A stretch of DNA of 64,000 nt from Balamuthia mandrillaris (GCA_031835245.1 JAVKOQ010000020.1:215001-279000), one strand, 5' to 3'. Counted from the first letter of the stretch, positions 21,474-32,979 are shown. The notes: generated by a model from the sequence alone, not told the origin. Numbers and translations: made by a program.

Positions 21474-24400
21474 TCAGTCGTCTTCATCAAAATCAAAAAC
21501 TCTCAAGGCAGAAGGAGCGGGTCGATTTCGTTGAGGTTTCGGCTTTGCCTTTGGTGGTGACTTTTGGAGCAAAGCAGGAGAAGAAGGAGACTTTGTTATC
21601 GTTGCCATCCGTCTTCCTTCGGTGATTTTGCTTTTCTTCTCTTCTTTTTCCATTTTGTTTTCTTTCTCCTTTTCTCCTTTTTCTTCTTCTTCCTCCTCAT
21701 CCTCTTCTTCCGAAGTAAAATCAAATACTTTGAAACGTTCGTCCGTGGTGGCATGAAGTACCTTTCTTCTCTTCTGATTGTTGCCACCCGCTCCTCCCTC
21801 GATTTGAAGATCCGAATAAGAAGCGGATTTTTTCGCGGTTGTCACCGTTTTTCTCTTTTGTGTCTTTTTCGTTGCTCGTTGTGTCTCCATACGAACCACT
21901 TTTACTTCCACTTCGATTTCCTCCTCATCCTCAGAGCCAAATTCAAATATAGCCGCCGAAGAAGTTGTTCTCTTTTGTTTTTCTTCCTCCTCCATTTCTT
22001 CTTTGCTTGTCGTTGCCGCTCGCTTCAAACTGGAACTTCTCTTTCTCTTCAACGCAGGGGAAGAGGAAAGAGACGAAGAAGGAGAAGACGAAGGAGAATA
22101 AGGTACATCAATGGATGATCTTCTTCCTCTTCTTGTTCTTCTGTTTTCCATTGTTGGACTATTTTGTGGTTGCCGTTTTGTGGATGGACTGTTTTTCGTT
22201 CTTATGGTGATATTTGTTTTCGTCGGTGTTTTAGTTTTAGTCTTTCGAAAAGCAGGAGAAGACGGTAAAGAACGACCACGAGAAGAAGTGGAAGTGGAAA
22301 GAAGTGCAGATGTGCTTTTGACGCGACGGAGAGGGGAGGGGGTGGACGAAATTGTTGGAAGTTTTGGAGATGATGCATTTCGTCTTGTTGGAGTTGTTTT
22401 TGTTGGTGTTGTTGGAGTTCGCTTCTTTCGAGGACTATTTAAAGGAGATGAAATCATGGTGCTGTTGATGTTGGAAGAGGAGGGGGAGGAGAGGAAGGAG
22501 AAGGAGGAGGAGGAGGAAGAAAAAGAGGAAGAAGAAAGAATGGAGTCTTTCCATAAGGGCCATTCGTGAAGGTCTTCCATGGGTCGACCTTTGGAGATGA
22601 CTTCGGCTAAAGTGGTCAGCCAGCGATGCTCTGCTTTGTTGTCGTAATCGCTTGGTTGGGATTCTTCGCTTGAGAGACTCTTTTCTGCTGCTTTCATGTG
22701 TTCTGTCAAGTCCCTTTTTATTTATGTTAATAAGCAGAAATCCTAACGGAAAAGAATAGAAGCAGAAAAAGAACAAAAAGGTACCATCCGGTCAAACGAG
22801 CACCAACATCCAAACACGCTTTCACCTTCCGCAGCAAAACGGGGCGTTCGGCAGCGTCGCTGCAATAACACAACAAGTAAAAGTAATACTCCACCAACAA
22901 AACTGGGGATTGGACTTCCTTCTCCACTCTTGGGCGCAGCATCTTCAGCTTGTAGAGACCTTCCTCCGCTCTCTCTTTTGTTAGCATCAAGAAACTTGCA
23001 CTGTTGATTTGCCATAATAAGTTCTGATTGCCCCAACAATAGGAATGTCAGATAAAGCAAAGAAGGCTTCAAAGAACGAAGAGAGGAGCGTACTTCCGGA
23101 TCAACTTCTAAAGCACGAGCATAGAGCCGTTGAATTGGTTCTCTATGTTCTACTGGAGATCGTTGATATAATAGCGTAGCAAACGATCCAAAGACCCAGG
23201 CCTCCTCTTTCGAGACAGGCACACCAATTTCTTTCTTTTTCTCTTCTTTTTCTTCTCTGCTTAATTCATTTTCGTGCAAGGTTGTTAAAGTATCCTCTTC
23301 TTCCTCTTCTTCCCAAGTTTTTCCACTGTTTTCGTTGGCGACAAGAAAAACACTTTCCATGCCGAGTCGCTTCTCTAAAGCTTCGCATGCTTGACGAGCA
23401 ACAGCCTCCGCCTCGTCTCCATTACCTTGGACCTCTGCCAGAAACGCAGAGTAATAAGCCATCGCAAAGAGATTGTCGGGAGAGCGTTGCATCGTTTGGG
23501 AGTAATACTGTTGGGCTTGTTGAGGGTCGCAGAGCATGTGCACAAAATAGAAGAACAGGGCCTCTTCTTGAACGTAGTTAACGTCTGCGCTTTGTTGAGC
23601 AATCCACAAAAGCGTCTGTTGAATAACATTTACGAGTAAGCAGAAAGAACTAAAAGAAAAGAGACAGAGAAAATATTAAACGAAGAAAGAAATAATGAAA
23701 AGGGTCATAAACGTTAAAGAAAAAAAAATGAAAGTACTTTGTAAGCAGGTTGATGGTATTTGTCTCGTTCAATGGATTTGAGGGCATAGCAACGGGCTAA
23801 AGTGAAGTCATTATTGTACAGCGCCACAGATGCGATTTCATTCAACTTTGTGGCAGACAGTTGAACTCCTGTTCCTTTGTTCTCTTCTTCCAACAGAGTA
23901 TCTACATAGATTTTCAAAAGTTCTTTGCCTTCCGCTTCTTTTCCCATTTGCAACAATGCCATTCCTTCCAGTTTCAAATAGATTAACGGTAATTTTGTTT
24001 CCTTGTGATGATTTATGAGTATTTTAACGAAAGGCTAGGAGTGAATTCGCTACTAACCTTACTGTCATCAGAACTTCCCACGGTGAACATGAACGAAGGG
24101 TCATAAGTGAGTTCCAGTGAAGATGTTTGGGAGGATTCTGAGAAAGAGGAAGCAGTAGACGAAAGGTGTGATGAACCCGTCCCATTTTGTTTGGCGATTT
24201 CGATTTGCTGAAGACTCTCCTTGAACATTCCTCTCTTCTGCAAGTACTGAATGAACTCTCTGCGCGTCCATTCATCACATCGACTTATCCGATGATTTGG
24301 GTCGTCTTCAGCCAAATCCAATGGTCTTCTGTACGCTTCTGCCACTAATGCTATTCTCACATATTGGTTAGGTGATATCTTTCATTCAAGAATAAAGAAT

Positions 24401-25730
24401 CATAACGGGGAGAGAGAGAGAAAGAGAGGCGAGTAAGAGCGCAGAGAGCAGAGAAAGGAGGAAAACTAACCTAAAGCGTTCCAGTTTAATTCTCTTCTGA
24501 CTTCGATGGATTCTCGAGTGGATAGAGTGCCATCCAGCTTCTGCAGTAATGAGCGTGTCTCATCGGCATCGCTGCTAGTGACCCTCCAAAGCCGCGGGAA
24601 AGTAAGTGGTTGTGTCATGCTGAACCAGTTCACTTTCCTCCAACGTTTTGTTGGGTCCATCACCAATAATTCTGCCAACAAGATGCATTTGAGAAAAATT
24701 GAATGAGATAGAAGATTATGAAGAAGAGAATAAAACCTCCAGGTTTGTGAGGAACGGGCGTTAACTCTTGTATCAAATGAAGTTCCTCCACGTGAAGCTG
24801 AATGAGACGCCGCAGAACTGCTTTGAATCGCGATATATCATGGACGAGCAAGCAACAATCGTATTCATTGTGCTGTACATATGTCGGAGGTTGTTGATGT
24901 TGTCGCAAAGGAGACGAAGAAGAGGACGAGCTAGGTACAGAAGCAGAAGAAGAGGATATGGAAGAAGCTTTGTTGGTTGGTTGTTCGCCAAAGTACTGAT
25001 AGCTAAGTTGGTTCAAGAAACTGCAACGGAAGAGAAACGCACGCCAGAGTAGTTACAAACAAAAATGCCAAAGAAAGAAATACGTTAATGATACTAATAA
25101 TAATAAACAAAACACCCGAAAATAAAAACCAACAGACCTGTTCTTGGTATGTTCGTTAGGGACGAGAGCAACGCGCACAACGGCCGGCTTCAGGCCGCCC
25201 GTCTTCCAAAAGACCATGTTCGTCAGGTCCACCGGCAGCTCCTCCAGGATCAACGCGCTGAGCGGGCGGGCCAGCTCTCCCACCACCCACACCACCAGCC
25301 TGCCTCGGGTGGAGCTGTGCAGCGACAGGCTTTGTGGTTCTCCCTTGGACGACGGCGAAGTGCGTCGACGAAGGTTGAACATGGTTTGAAAGTGGGCCAA
25401 CACTTTGGGTCGGATGTGATCAGCGTAGAGACGTTTCCAACGGAGGTCTTCATCGTTGCTCTCGTTCTCCGCGTCGTCTTCTTCTTCTTCCAAGGTCATG
25501 GAGTCATCCAGCGAGCAAGAAGAAGAGGGCCACGGCACGCGGACGTAGTCGATGCCCACCGAAGAGGCGCTGGGGATGGGCTCCTTACCGTTTTTTTCGT
25601 CTTCGTTGAGGGAGGTGAGGATGCTTTTGACCCAGGAGACGGCGCTGTGGTCCTTGGTGGCGTCCACCACGAACCACTGGGTTGGCACGCAGAAAAACTC
25701 TGTCTTGGTGAGACTGCACAAGCGAGCCAT
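21474..25730 (-). CDS. large TPR-like repeat protein with acidic C-terminal motif
   Basis: Eight exons close to 1211 aa: 25730-25138, 25020-24737, 24671-24471, 24350-24058, 24001-23738, 23615-23094, 23023-22785, 22713-21474. The N-terminal third is unrecognised (start MARLCSLTKTEFFCVPTQWF). The middle third has helix pairs of TPR type (KLNEIASVALYNNDFTLARC, then SIERDKYHQPAYKTLLWIAQ; ALFFYFVHMLCDPQQAQQYY; IQRLYARALEVDPE). The last 400 residues are disordered, Ser/Thr/Lys-rich with many SP/TP sites, and carry three related acidic motifs: AIFEFGSEDEE, KVFDFTSEEED and LRVFDFDEDD at the very end. TPR proteins are protein-binding scaffolds; no specific complex can be named. An ATG at 25730 was chosen over an upstream GTG in the same frame. 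Confidence 0.7.
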
Positions 25731-25824
25731 CTCTACCTCTCGCCCTCGCACTCTCGTAGTCCGCTACCTGTTTGTTTTTTTTATTGTGTTTAGCCCGAAA
25801 AATTTCCAAGAATAAATTTCGAGT

Positions 25825-25850
25825 TGTCGACATAGTTTTATATTGTCGAC
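25825..25850. promoter_or_regulatory. TGTCGACA and TGTCGAC motifs in a divergent promoter
   Basis: A perfect TGTCGACA (25825-25832) and a TGTCGACC (25844-25851) lie about 100 bp upstream of the TPR gene start (25730, minus) and 240 bp upstream of the carrier start (26092, plus). A TTGTCGG follows near 25890. Same motif family as upstream of MPP10 and DHHC. Confidence 0.4.
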
Positions 25851-26091
25851 CATCGATATTTTTGGATAATTTTAAATAATGCAAATTGTCGGCAAATAGT
25901 TACCGCAGAAGAAATAAAGAAACAAATGATCACCGGTGCAAGCAAGAACCACTAAGGCTCGTGTTGGTAAAGATTCTTCCCGCCAGGCGAACTGCTGTTG
26001 TCTCTTCTCTCAGATCAAAACAACCGCACCACTCAGTTCGCTTTCTTTCCCTCCCTCCACACGATTTCATTCAAATTCAAAACAAGTCTGG

Positions 26092-27293
26092 ATGACGAGA
26101 GAGCCAGCCAGGGTGCCCTTGAAGGAAACGGTGCTGGCGAGCACCTTTGCCGGCGTTCTTTCGCGCGTGCCTTGCCACCCGTTGGACACCTGCAAAGCCA
26201 AGCTTCAGGTGGAGCGTGGCTCCATCGCCGCCGGGACAAGCTCGTTTCGAGAGGTGGTCGTTCGGACGTGGCGACAGGATGGCCTCAAGGGCTTTTACCG
26301 GGGCTTCGGCATCACTTTTCTAGGTTCCTCTCTCCCTGTTTCTTTTATCTTCGCCTCTCATTCTTCTTGTTCTTGTTCTTGTTCTTCTTCTTCTTGTTCT
26401 TCTTCTTCTTCTTCTTCTTCTTCTTCTTTTTCTTCTTCCCATCCTTTCTACTCTTTTTTTCGTTCTGCCTTTGCTTCTTCTTCCTTGTGACGCTCACAAA
26501 CTCCACGTTAGGCTCCGCTCCAGCTGGCTGCCTGTACTTTACCTCCTACGAACTCAGCAAAAATGTTTTGACCACCTCTGCCTCCTCGTTGCCTTTCCCT
26601 TCCTCCTCCGCCTCTTTCTTGATCCACTTCACCTCTGGCCTCGTTGCCGAAGCCGTCAGCTGCATCCTATGGGTTCCCATCGACATCATCAAACAACGCC
26701 TTCAAGTCCAAATCTCATCACCAACGTCTTCTTCCTCCTCTTCTGCTTCTGCTTCTTCTACTTATCATTCTCGCAACTATGGCTATAAGAACGGGTTCCA
26801 TGCCTTGAAGACCATCGTGCAAAGGGAGGGAGTGTTGGGGCTGTATCGAGGCTATGGCGCCACGCTCCTCACCTTTGGTCCTTACTCTGCCCTCTACTTT
26901 CTCTTCTACGAACGCTTCAAATCCTTAGCTTCGTCTTTCTCCTCCTCTTCTTATCCTTCTACTGCTGCTTCGTTTGCCACAACAACATTGTCGTTGGGTT
27001 GGATAGTGGCCTGTGCAGGAGGCGCTGGTGCGTTGGCCTCGTTGTGCACCAATCCGCTGGATGTTGCTAAACTGCGGTTGCAAGTGGAGGAGAGCAAAAA
27101 AGAAGGAAAAGGAGGAGAATACGTTACTCGAAATGTGATGCAAGGGGTGAGGCTGTTGTGGAAGGAAGAGGGTGTTAGGGGTTTGTTTCGAGGAGCACAA
27201 GCGAGGATGGCGTTTCAGGCACCAGCATCCACCATCTCGCTCGTTGCTTACGAGCAGTTCAAGAAGTTCTTCTTTGCTGCTTCTTCTTCGTAA
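26092..27293 (+). CDS. mitochondrial carrier family (SLC25) protein
   Basis: Exons 26092-26323 and 26512-27293 give 337 aa, the usual carrier length plus Ser-rich loops. Three repeats are visible with the carrier signature P-x-[DE]-x-x-[KR]: PLDTCKAKLQVE, PIDIIKQRLQVQ and PLDVAKLRLQVE. Each is followed by the second half-motif (GLKGFYRGFG, GVLGLYRGYG, GVRGLFRGAQ). Carriers move metabolites across the inner mitochondrial membrane; the substrate cannot be told from these residues alone, though the I-K-Q-R-L context and the GYGATLL segment resemble S-adenosylmethionine or glutathione/iron-type carriers only weakly. The single intron is TTC/CTT-rich. Start ATG is the first in frame giving a complete first helix. 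Confidence 0.9.
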
Positions 27294-27390
27294 GCATTCT
27301 TCTTCCGCTCCTTTTGTAACTGTTTTTTTGTTGTAGATAAATGAACGAATGGGAAAGAAACGAAAAGCAAAGAAAGCGAAATCTAAGGGA

Positions 27391-28784
27391 TCAGGAAGAA
27401 GAAGAAGCTTCAACTTTTCCTTTTCCTTTTTCTTCTTCTTGGTCTTCTGTAACATCAAGTGGCTTCAACCGGATGAGCTTGTTGCTTTCGGCGGCGATTT
27501 CGGAGATGTTGACCCTGCCTCTAAAGTTGATGAACCTGGCGACAGCATCCATCTCTGCTGGAGAAATGTAAACAAACTTGCCTCGGTCATCGATTACTCC
27601 TTGCAGTTCCCCTGCCTCCTCCAACGAGTGTATCTTGTCTACTACTTCCTGTTGGCAACAGGATAACGTTTGAAAAAGTAATATGGTAAGACAAGCATAA
27701 CGAGAAAAGAGAATCGTGAAGGGCACAGAGGGGAAACCAAACCTGAGTACGCAGATCAAACTCAGAGGCCAAAGCCTCCAAAGTAACTACTTTATGCTGC
27801 GTCACATAGTCTGCAAATTGAGCGAGCTTCTTTTGCTTCTCCTCCAACTCGGTCTTAAGACTGCCCTCCTCTTCCACTTCCAACATGTCCTTCCACTTGG
27901 CAAACTCTTCGGCCTCCTTTCTCTCCCTCTCCTTTCGCATGAGCTCCAACAGCTCCTTCTCTTTCTGTTCTTGCTGCTGCCTCTCTGCCTCCTTCTGTTG
28001 ACGCTCCGCCTCTTCCTTGGCCTCCTTGGCCTTCTTCTTGGCGAGGTGCTCCTCTTGGGCCTGTCGCATTTGCTTGCGTTCCTCCTTGCGCTGTTGCTTG
28101 AGCATGTACTTCTTTCCCTTTTTGCCGGATGGGAGCAATGCTGCGTTGACTTCATCTTCTTCATCTCCTTCTTCTTCCGACTCATCCTCCTCTTCAGCTT
28201 CTGCTTCTCTAACAACTTGTGTTTCCTCTATTTGTGGTTTTTAAAGACTTCAGCAAACAAGAAAGGAGAACAAAAGGAGAAGAAAGAAAGACGAGGTACC
28301 CTGTTCGTTCCTTTGTCCTGCTCTTCTTCGACGCAACCGGTCCAGACCTCCTCTACCCCTTCGTGCTGGGCGAGCAGCTGCTTCCTCTTGTTCCTCTTCC
28401 TCCTCTTCCTCCTCTTTCTCAACTGGTTGTCGTGTTTGCTACTCGGTTTGAAGATATGCAAGCAGAGTGAGTGGAGTGATCGAACTTCAAAGGTTTCACA
28501 AAAAAATAATCAAATCTGAAATGAAAGAAAGGTTGGAAGAGGAAGAACAAGAACAAGAACAAGAACAAGAACAAGAACAAGAACAAGAACAAGAACAAGA
28601 ACAAGAACAAGAACAAGAACAAGAACAAGAAAGGAAGTGCAAGAAAGTATAATCTAACCTGAGGAGAAGAGGCTGCTTTGGAAGGAGGAGGCGCAGCCAG
28701 CTTGTACATCACGACCAAGATGCAGGCCAAGAAGGCAAAGGAAAAGATAAGAACCAACACGTAGGCTGCAAAAGGAATCATCAT
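27391..28784 (-). CDS. DDRGK1: DDRGK domain-containing protein 1 (UFM1 pathway)
   Basis: Four exons: 28784-28659, 28438-28300, 28227-27743, 27648-27391, giving 335 aa. An N-terminal signal anchor (PFAAYVLVLIFSFAFLACIL) is followed by an Arg-rich patch (ARRGRGGLDRLRRRRAGQR), a long Glu/Lys coiled coil and the C-terminal winged-helix PCI-like domain with LASEFDLRTQ, GVIDDRGKFVYISPAEMDAV and FINFRGRVNISEIAAESN. DDRGK1 (UFBP1) sits on the ER membrane and, with UFL1 and CDK5RAP3, forms the UFM1 E3 ligase. Length and order match the animal and plant protein. Intron 1 carries a GAACAA array. Confidence 0.95.
28548..28632. repeat. (GAACAA)n array in DDRGK1 intron 1
   Basis: About 14 near-perfect GAACAA units, TTGTTC in the sense of the minus-strand gene, inside the intron 28658-28439. 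Confidence 0.9.
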
Positions 28785-28971
28785 TGTGGGTAGTAAACAA
28801 GGCCACACCAAAGCGGGCTTCACGTTTAAAAGTTGATATCAAATCTTTCTCTGTGGTATTTTTTTTCGTGGGCTGCACAAAAACTTTTTTACCCATTATT
28901 TTCCTTTCAGAAAAAAAAATCGAGTGCTAATCAGAAGAGATACTCAAAAAAGCAACACAATCTCATCAATA

Positions 28972-29043
28972 GCCCCGATGGTGAAGTTGGCATCACACGG
29001 GTTTGTGGTACCCGTATCCCCGGTTCAATTCCGGGTCAGGGCA
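28972..29043 (+). tRNA. tRNA-His (anticodon GTG)
   Basis: Cloverleaf by eye: acceptor GCCCCGA (28972-28978) with TCAGGGC (29036-29042), one C-A mismatch at the fifth pair; D stem GTG/CAC at 28981/28994; anticodon stem CGGGT/ACCCG with loop TTGTGGT (29003-29009), anticodon GTG; variable TATC; T stem CCCGG/CCGGG with loop TTCAATT; discriminator A at 29043. There is no intron. As in other eukaryotes the extra 5' G of tRNA-His is probably added after transcription. The mismatch leaves a small chance of a tRNA pseudogene. Confidence 0.88.
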
Positions 29044-29050
29044 TTTTTTT
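29044..29050 (+). terminator. RNA polymerase III T-run terminator of tRNA-His
   Basis: An uninterrupted run of seven T directly follows the discriminator base of the tRNA, as expected for Pol III termination. Confidence 0.8.
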
Positions 29051-29084
29051 GATTCTTCCTCTCACTGCTCCTCGGTGCTCCACA

Positions 29085-29195
29085 CGAGGGCCCACATAGG
29101 CTGGAGGAGCGTCCGTTCAAATCTCACTCATTGCAAACTCGTTTTTTCCTGAAAGGCATTACTGACGTCGGTTCAACTCTCACTGCCCCAAAGTT
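29085..29195 (+). other. two tRNA-like B-box segments with T-runs
   Basis: Downstream of tRNA-His are CGTCCGTTCAAATCTCACTC followed by TTTTTT, and GTCGGTTCAACTCTCACTGC followed by TTTTTT. Each looks like a T-arm/B-box with a Pol III stop, but no full cloverleaf can be drawn. They may be remains of tandem tRNA copies or a 5' leader of the nuclease gene. Confidence 0.25.
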
Positions 29196-29237
29196 TTTTC
29201 TTTTTAAAAGAAAAGGGAGAAAGCAAAAGAAAGAGCA

Positions 29238-29563
29238 ATGGGGCTGCATCCGAATTGGAAGCCTTTGTTGCGCGAGACCTATCCGGAGGCTTTCATACAA
29301 GAACTGCCCGCTGCTACGGCGTCCACTGGAGGAGATGCAGCAGGCGATCCGCAACAACATTGCAACGACGTCCTTCTCATCGACTTTTTGCCCATGATCT
29401 TCAGCAAAAGCAAGAACATAAAGACGGGGGAGCATTTTGTACGTTGGATCTTCAAGCTCATTCGTTCCTTCTTTGACAAGGGCGGGCACACCTGCGTGAT
29501 TCTTATTGACACAGGCAAAAAGGTCCCCTTTGCCAAAGGTTTCTCTCTCGTCATCCCCGTCCT

Positions 29564-29604
<41 letters not shown>

Positions 29605-29805
29605 CACTCTTTTCTCTCTCTCTCTCTCTCTTTCTCTCCTTCGACTTTGTAGCGCCGACGCAGATGGAACGTGATAAGTACACGAAGCCCTTGTCTAAAG
29701 ATGAACTGGCCAAAGATCTCAAGACGGACGGAAACGTCATTGGACCTGGCCTTTTGCACCACGAATGGTATCGCCTGATGGCTAACCGGTACTTGCTTCT
29801 TCTCA

Positions 29806-29841
<36 letters not shown>

Positions 29842-31840
29842 CTCTCTCCTGTTTTTTCGAGTTGTGTTCTCGTTTGCTAATCTTTTTGTTTTTTCCCTTT
29901 CGCTTGGTCGTTTCGCTTTACTCTTTCTCTTTCTTTTTCGTCGTTCTCTTTCTCTCCTCTTTTTGTCTCTTGTATCCATCAAAGAGAGCTGAGGGCCGAA
30001 ATCTTTCGTTACTTTGAGGAGGAGTTCCTGCATAGCTTCTTTGCCAACGTTAAGAAAAAGACCTGGGCCGAATGGAGAGGCCATCGCAACCGCTCACGCG
30101 GAGAGAGCAGCCTGGGCAAAGGTTCTGAGGAGAAAGGAATAGCCTTCAAGAACATCATTGTGGATGGCGGACAACAGTACAGAGGTGTACCCTATATCAT
30201 TCGCTCTTATGGAGAAGTGGAAGTGAGGAAGGATTGGGAGACTTTCATCGGAGAGTCTGACCTGAAGATCCCATTCTACATCAATCATGTGTTTCTTCAG
30301 GAAAATGTTTTGGTACGTCTTTCTTCTCTTTCCTCTTTGTTCTTTGCTCTTTCTTATTTACGAGCTCACTATGATATCAGGTTTACAGCATCGATTCGGA
30401 TCTTATAAGGATTCTTTTGTTGCACACCCGTTTAAGAGTAGATGAGAGCACGGGCCAACCGGCCACAAAAGTGTATCTTCGTTTGAATGATAGCAAGAAA
30501 TTAGTTCCAAAGGAGAACGGCTCTTCTTCACCCACTTTGAATGGAGACAAAGAAGACCAGAAAGAAGAAAACGCTTCAGAGAGCGACGAAGGGAAGGAGA
30601 ATGAAACAGAGGAAAAGGAAGCAGAGCGAGAGAAAAACAGAACGAAGAAGCGACAACCAAAACGAAGCGCAACGAAGAAAGACAAAGAAAAAGAAGTTGG
30701 CGAGGATGAGGATGTTCTCGCGAAAAATGAACAAGAAACAAAAGCAGCAGCAAAAATGACCAAAGAGGAACTTGAGCAAAACTTTGACACTATTTTCTGC
30801 CAAGGTATTTGCTTTCTTCTTTGTCCTCTCTCTCTCTCTCTCTCTCTCTCTCAACTAATAGTTTCTTTGCAAAGATATCATTGACATAAATAAGTTGTGG
30901 AGTGGAATCATTGCAGATTGGCAAATGGCATGTCCTGAATTCTTAGATCCTATCCCAAGTGTTGTTTTGCTTATGATACTTGGTGGCGACGACTTTGTGA
31001 AGAACCTTCCTAATTGTGGAGCTAAACTATTGGTATACTTTCTTTTCCTGCTCTCTCTCTCTCTCTCTCTCTCTTGCTCTCTTGTGATTGACATTTCCTC
31101 CGATAGTATCAAGTTTACATGGAGAATATAGCTGCAATTGGTTTTCCTCTCGTGACGGTAGAAAACTTCGGGGTGGGTACCGTTGCTCACGTCACGCTAA
31201 ACTCGGATGCTTTACGACTCTTGGTGCGTTACGTGTACAAGAAGAAGCTTAAAGTTGCCATCACCAAAGATAAAGGAAAGACTTACACGGATCTCCCTTC
31301 CTACGAAGAGCTCCGTGTCTATTCGCTTGGCTATAAGAAACAGGTTTGTTGTTGCCCTTGTTTTATTATTTGCTTTTCTTTCGTCTTCGACTCCATCACT
31401 TCGTTCACTTTTATCCTGACGAGCTTATCTTTTTTTGATATCATGGCAACCAGGCACTTCATTGCATACCAGAAGAACAAGTGGAAGCCAAATTTAGACG
31501 CTGTCGCTGGACATTGCTCTACACCCTCAATGGACCCAACCCCGGTCTCACCGTGCCCGACTGCATTGCCATGAATCCAGAAGACGGGCTATCTTTGCAC
31601 GGATGGGAGCTAAAAGACCCAAAAGCTCCCAAAACTAGGAAGAATATTCAGAGAGCGGTCAAGATCTCTCCAGAACTTAGCTACACGCTGCCTATCAAAC
31701 CGACCTTCTCTCTGCCTCCCCCGCCTATCCCGTGGTCACAGCAAATGCCTTCTCTCAAGGACGCGCTTCTGTTCTCTCTGCCGTTGCTGCTTGCCGCCTC
31801 TTCGGGACTCATTTCTTATTTACGTTCAAGACAAAAGTAA
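29238..31840 (+). CDS. FEN1/XPG-like (PIN-like) nuclease with C-terminal membrane helix
   Basis: Seven exons close to 656 aa: 29238-29538, 29653-29788, 29985-30312, 30381-30804, 30875-31032, 31107-31343, 31454-31840. Acidic motifs of the 5'-nuclease superfamily appear in order: LLIDFLPMIF, VILIDTGKKVPFAK, VYSIDSDLIRILLL (as T-x-D-x-D in FEN1) and LMILGGDDFVKNLP (as the G-x-D-Y/F motif). A Lys/Glu-rich insert lies at about residues 290-370. The last 25 residues contain a hydrophobic helix (DALLFSLPLLLAASSGLISY) followed by RSRQK, like a tail anchor. Family members cut flapped or branched DNA or act as RNA exonucleases; which applies is unknown. Introns 1, 2, 4 and 5 carry CT repeats. Confidence 0.7.
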
Positions 31841-31926
31841 TGTTTTCAAACGTCTAAGTACATTACAGGTTTTTTTTCTTTTTTTTCTTCTATGCTTCTT
31901 CACTTTGTTTTCAACAGAGGGCTTCT

Positions 31927-32979
31927 TTAAACAACTCCTCCATGTTCGTGATGAGGATGATGTACTTCAACTTCCACGCGAGCCGCACTTGCACAAGACA
32001 ACATCCACAAGCCCGAGGGACGACATCCATTCTCGCAGGCCCACTTGAGCACTTCTAGATGATTGTTCTTGGTCGCCAAGCTGACTACCATTTCTTCATT
32101 CCAAGGACATCCGTTTTCTCTGGCCCACTTGAGCACTTCCAGGTGGCCGTTCTTGGCTGCAGCCTCGCAGGTATGTTCATTCCACTCGCATCCGTTCTCT
32201 CTCGCCCATTGAAGCACTTTCAAGTGACCGTTCAACGCCGCTCTGCTGCAGGTCATCCAGTTCCAAGGGCATCCGTTCTCTCTCGCCCACTGGAGCACCT
32301 CCAGATGGCCGCTCTCCGCTGCCTCCGCGCAGGTCCACGCGTTCCACGGGCATCCATTCTCTCTCGCCCACCGCAGCACCTCCAGATGGCCGTTCTGAGC
32401 GGCGTTGCAACACACTCGCCAATCCCAAGGGCATCCGTTCTCCTTGGCCCACCGCAGCACCTCCAGGTGGCCGTTTCTGGCGGCACAGGCGCAGGTCCTC
32501 CAATCCCAAGGGCACCCGTTCTCCCTCGCCCACTGCAACACCTCCAAGTGCCCGTTCAGCGCCGCCCTGCAACAGGTTAGCTCGTTCCAAGGGCACCCGT
32601 TCTCCCTCGCCCACTGCAACACCTCCAAATGCCCGTTCTCCGCCGCCTCCGCGCAGGTCCACTCGTCCCATTCGCACCCCCGCTCCTCCTCTCGCAGCCA
32701 CCTCAGCACCTCCACCTCTCCCTGGCTGGCCGCAGCCGCGCAGGTCTCCTCCGTGAGCGGGCAGCCCTCCTGTTCGACGGCCCACCGCAAGAGGGAGGGG
32801 GAGCGGCAGAGCGCCCGCAGGCTGGTGCGCTGGCGGAGGTGAGCCGGGCTGTTGCGGTACCATTGCGTGCAGGCGCGGGCGGCTATGGCCACGTGATCGG
32901 CAGGCAGGGAGTGGAGGAGGATCCTCAGGGCTTCTTCCTCCTCCTTGCTGGGCTGCAGTGGTACCACCTCGGGATCCAT
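31927..32979 (-). CDS. ankyrin-like repeat protein with F-box-like N-terminus
   Basis: Single exon, 350 aa, from MDPEVVPLQPSKEEEEALRI. Residues 20-60 (ILLHSLPADHVAIAARACTQ, W-Y-R) look like an F-box. Then come about ten repeats of 25-26 residues with consensus NGHLEVLQWARENGCPW followed by x-x-x-T-C-x-x-A-A. This divergent ankyrin type is known from amoebae, oomycetes and giant viruses of amoebae. Such proteins usually bind target proteins, here probably for SCF ubiquitination. The repeats are nearly identical at DNA level (CTCGCCCA, GAGCACCTCC), so unequal crossing over is likely. Two longer frames through the gene on other strands are shadows. Confidence 0.8.
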   Translation of the reverse strand: MDPEVVPLQPSKEEEEALRILLHSLPADHVAIAARACTQWYRNSPAHLRQRTSLRALCRSPSLLRWAVEQEGCPLTEETCAAAASQGEVEVLRWLREEERGCEWDEWTCAEAAENGHLEVLQWARENGCPWNELTCCRAALNGHLEVLQWARENGCPWDWRTCACAARNGHLEVLRWAKENGCPWDWRVCCNAAQNGHLEVLRWARENGCPWNAWTCAEAAESGHLEVLQWARENGCPWNWMTCSRAALNGHLKVLQWARENGCEWNEHTCEAAAKNGHLEVLKWARENGCPWNEEMVVSLATKNNHLEVLKWACENGCRPSGLWMLSCASAARVEVEVHHPHHEHGGVV

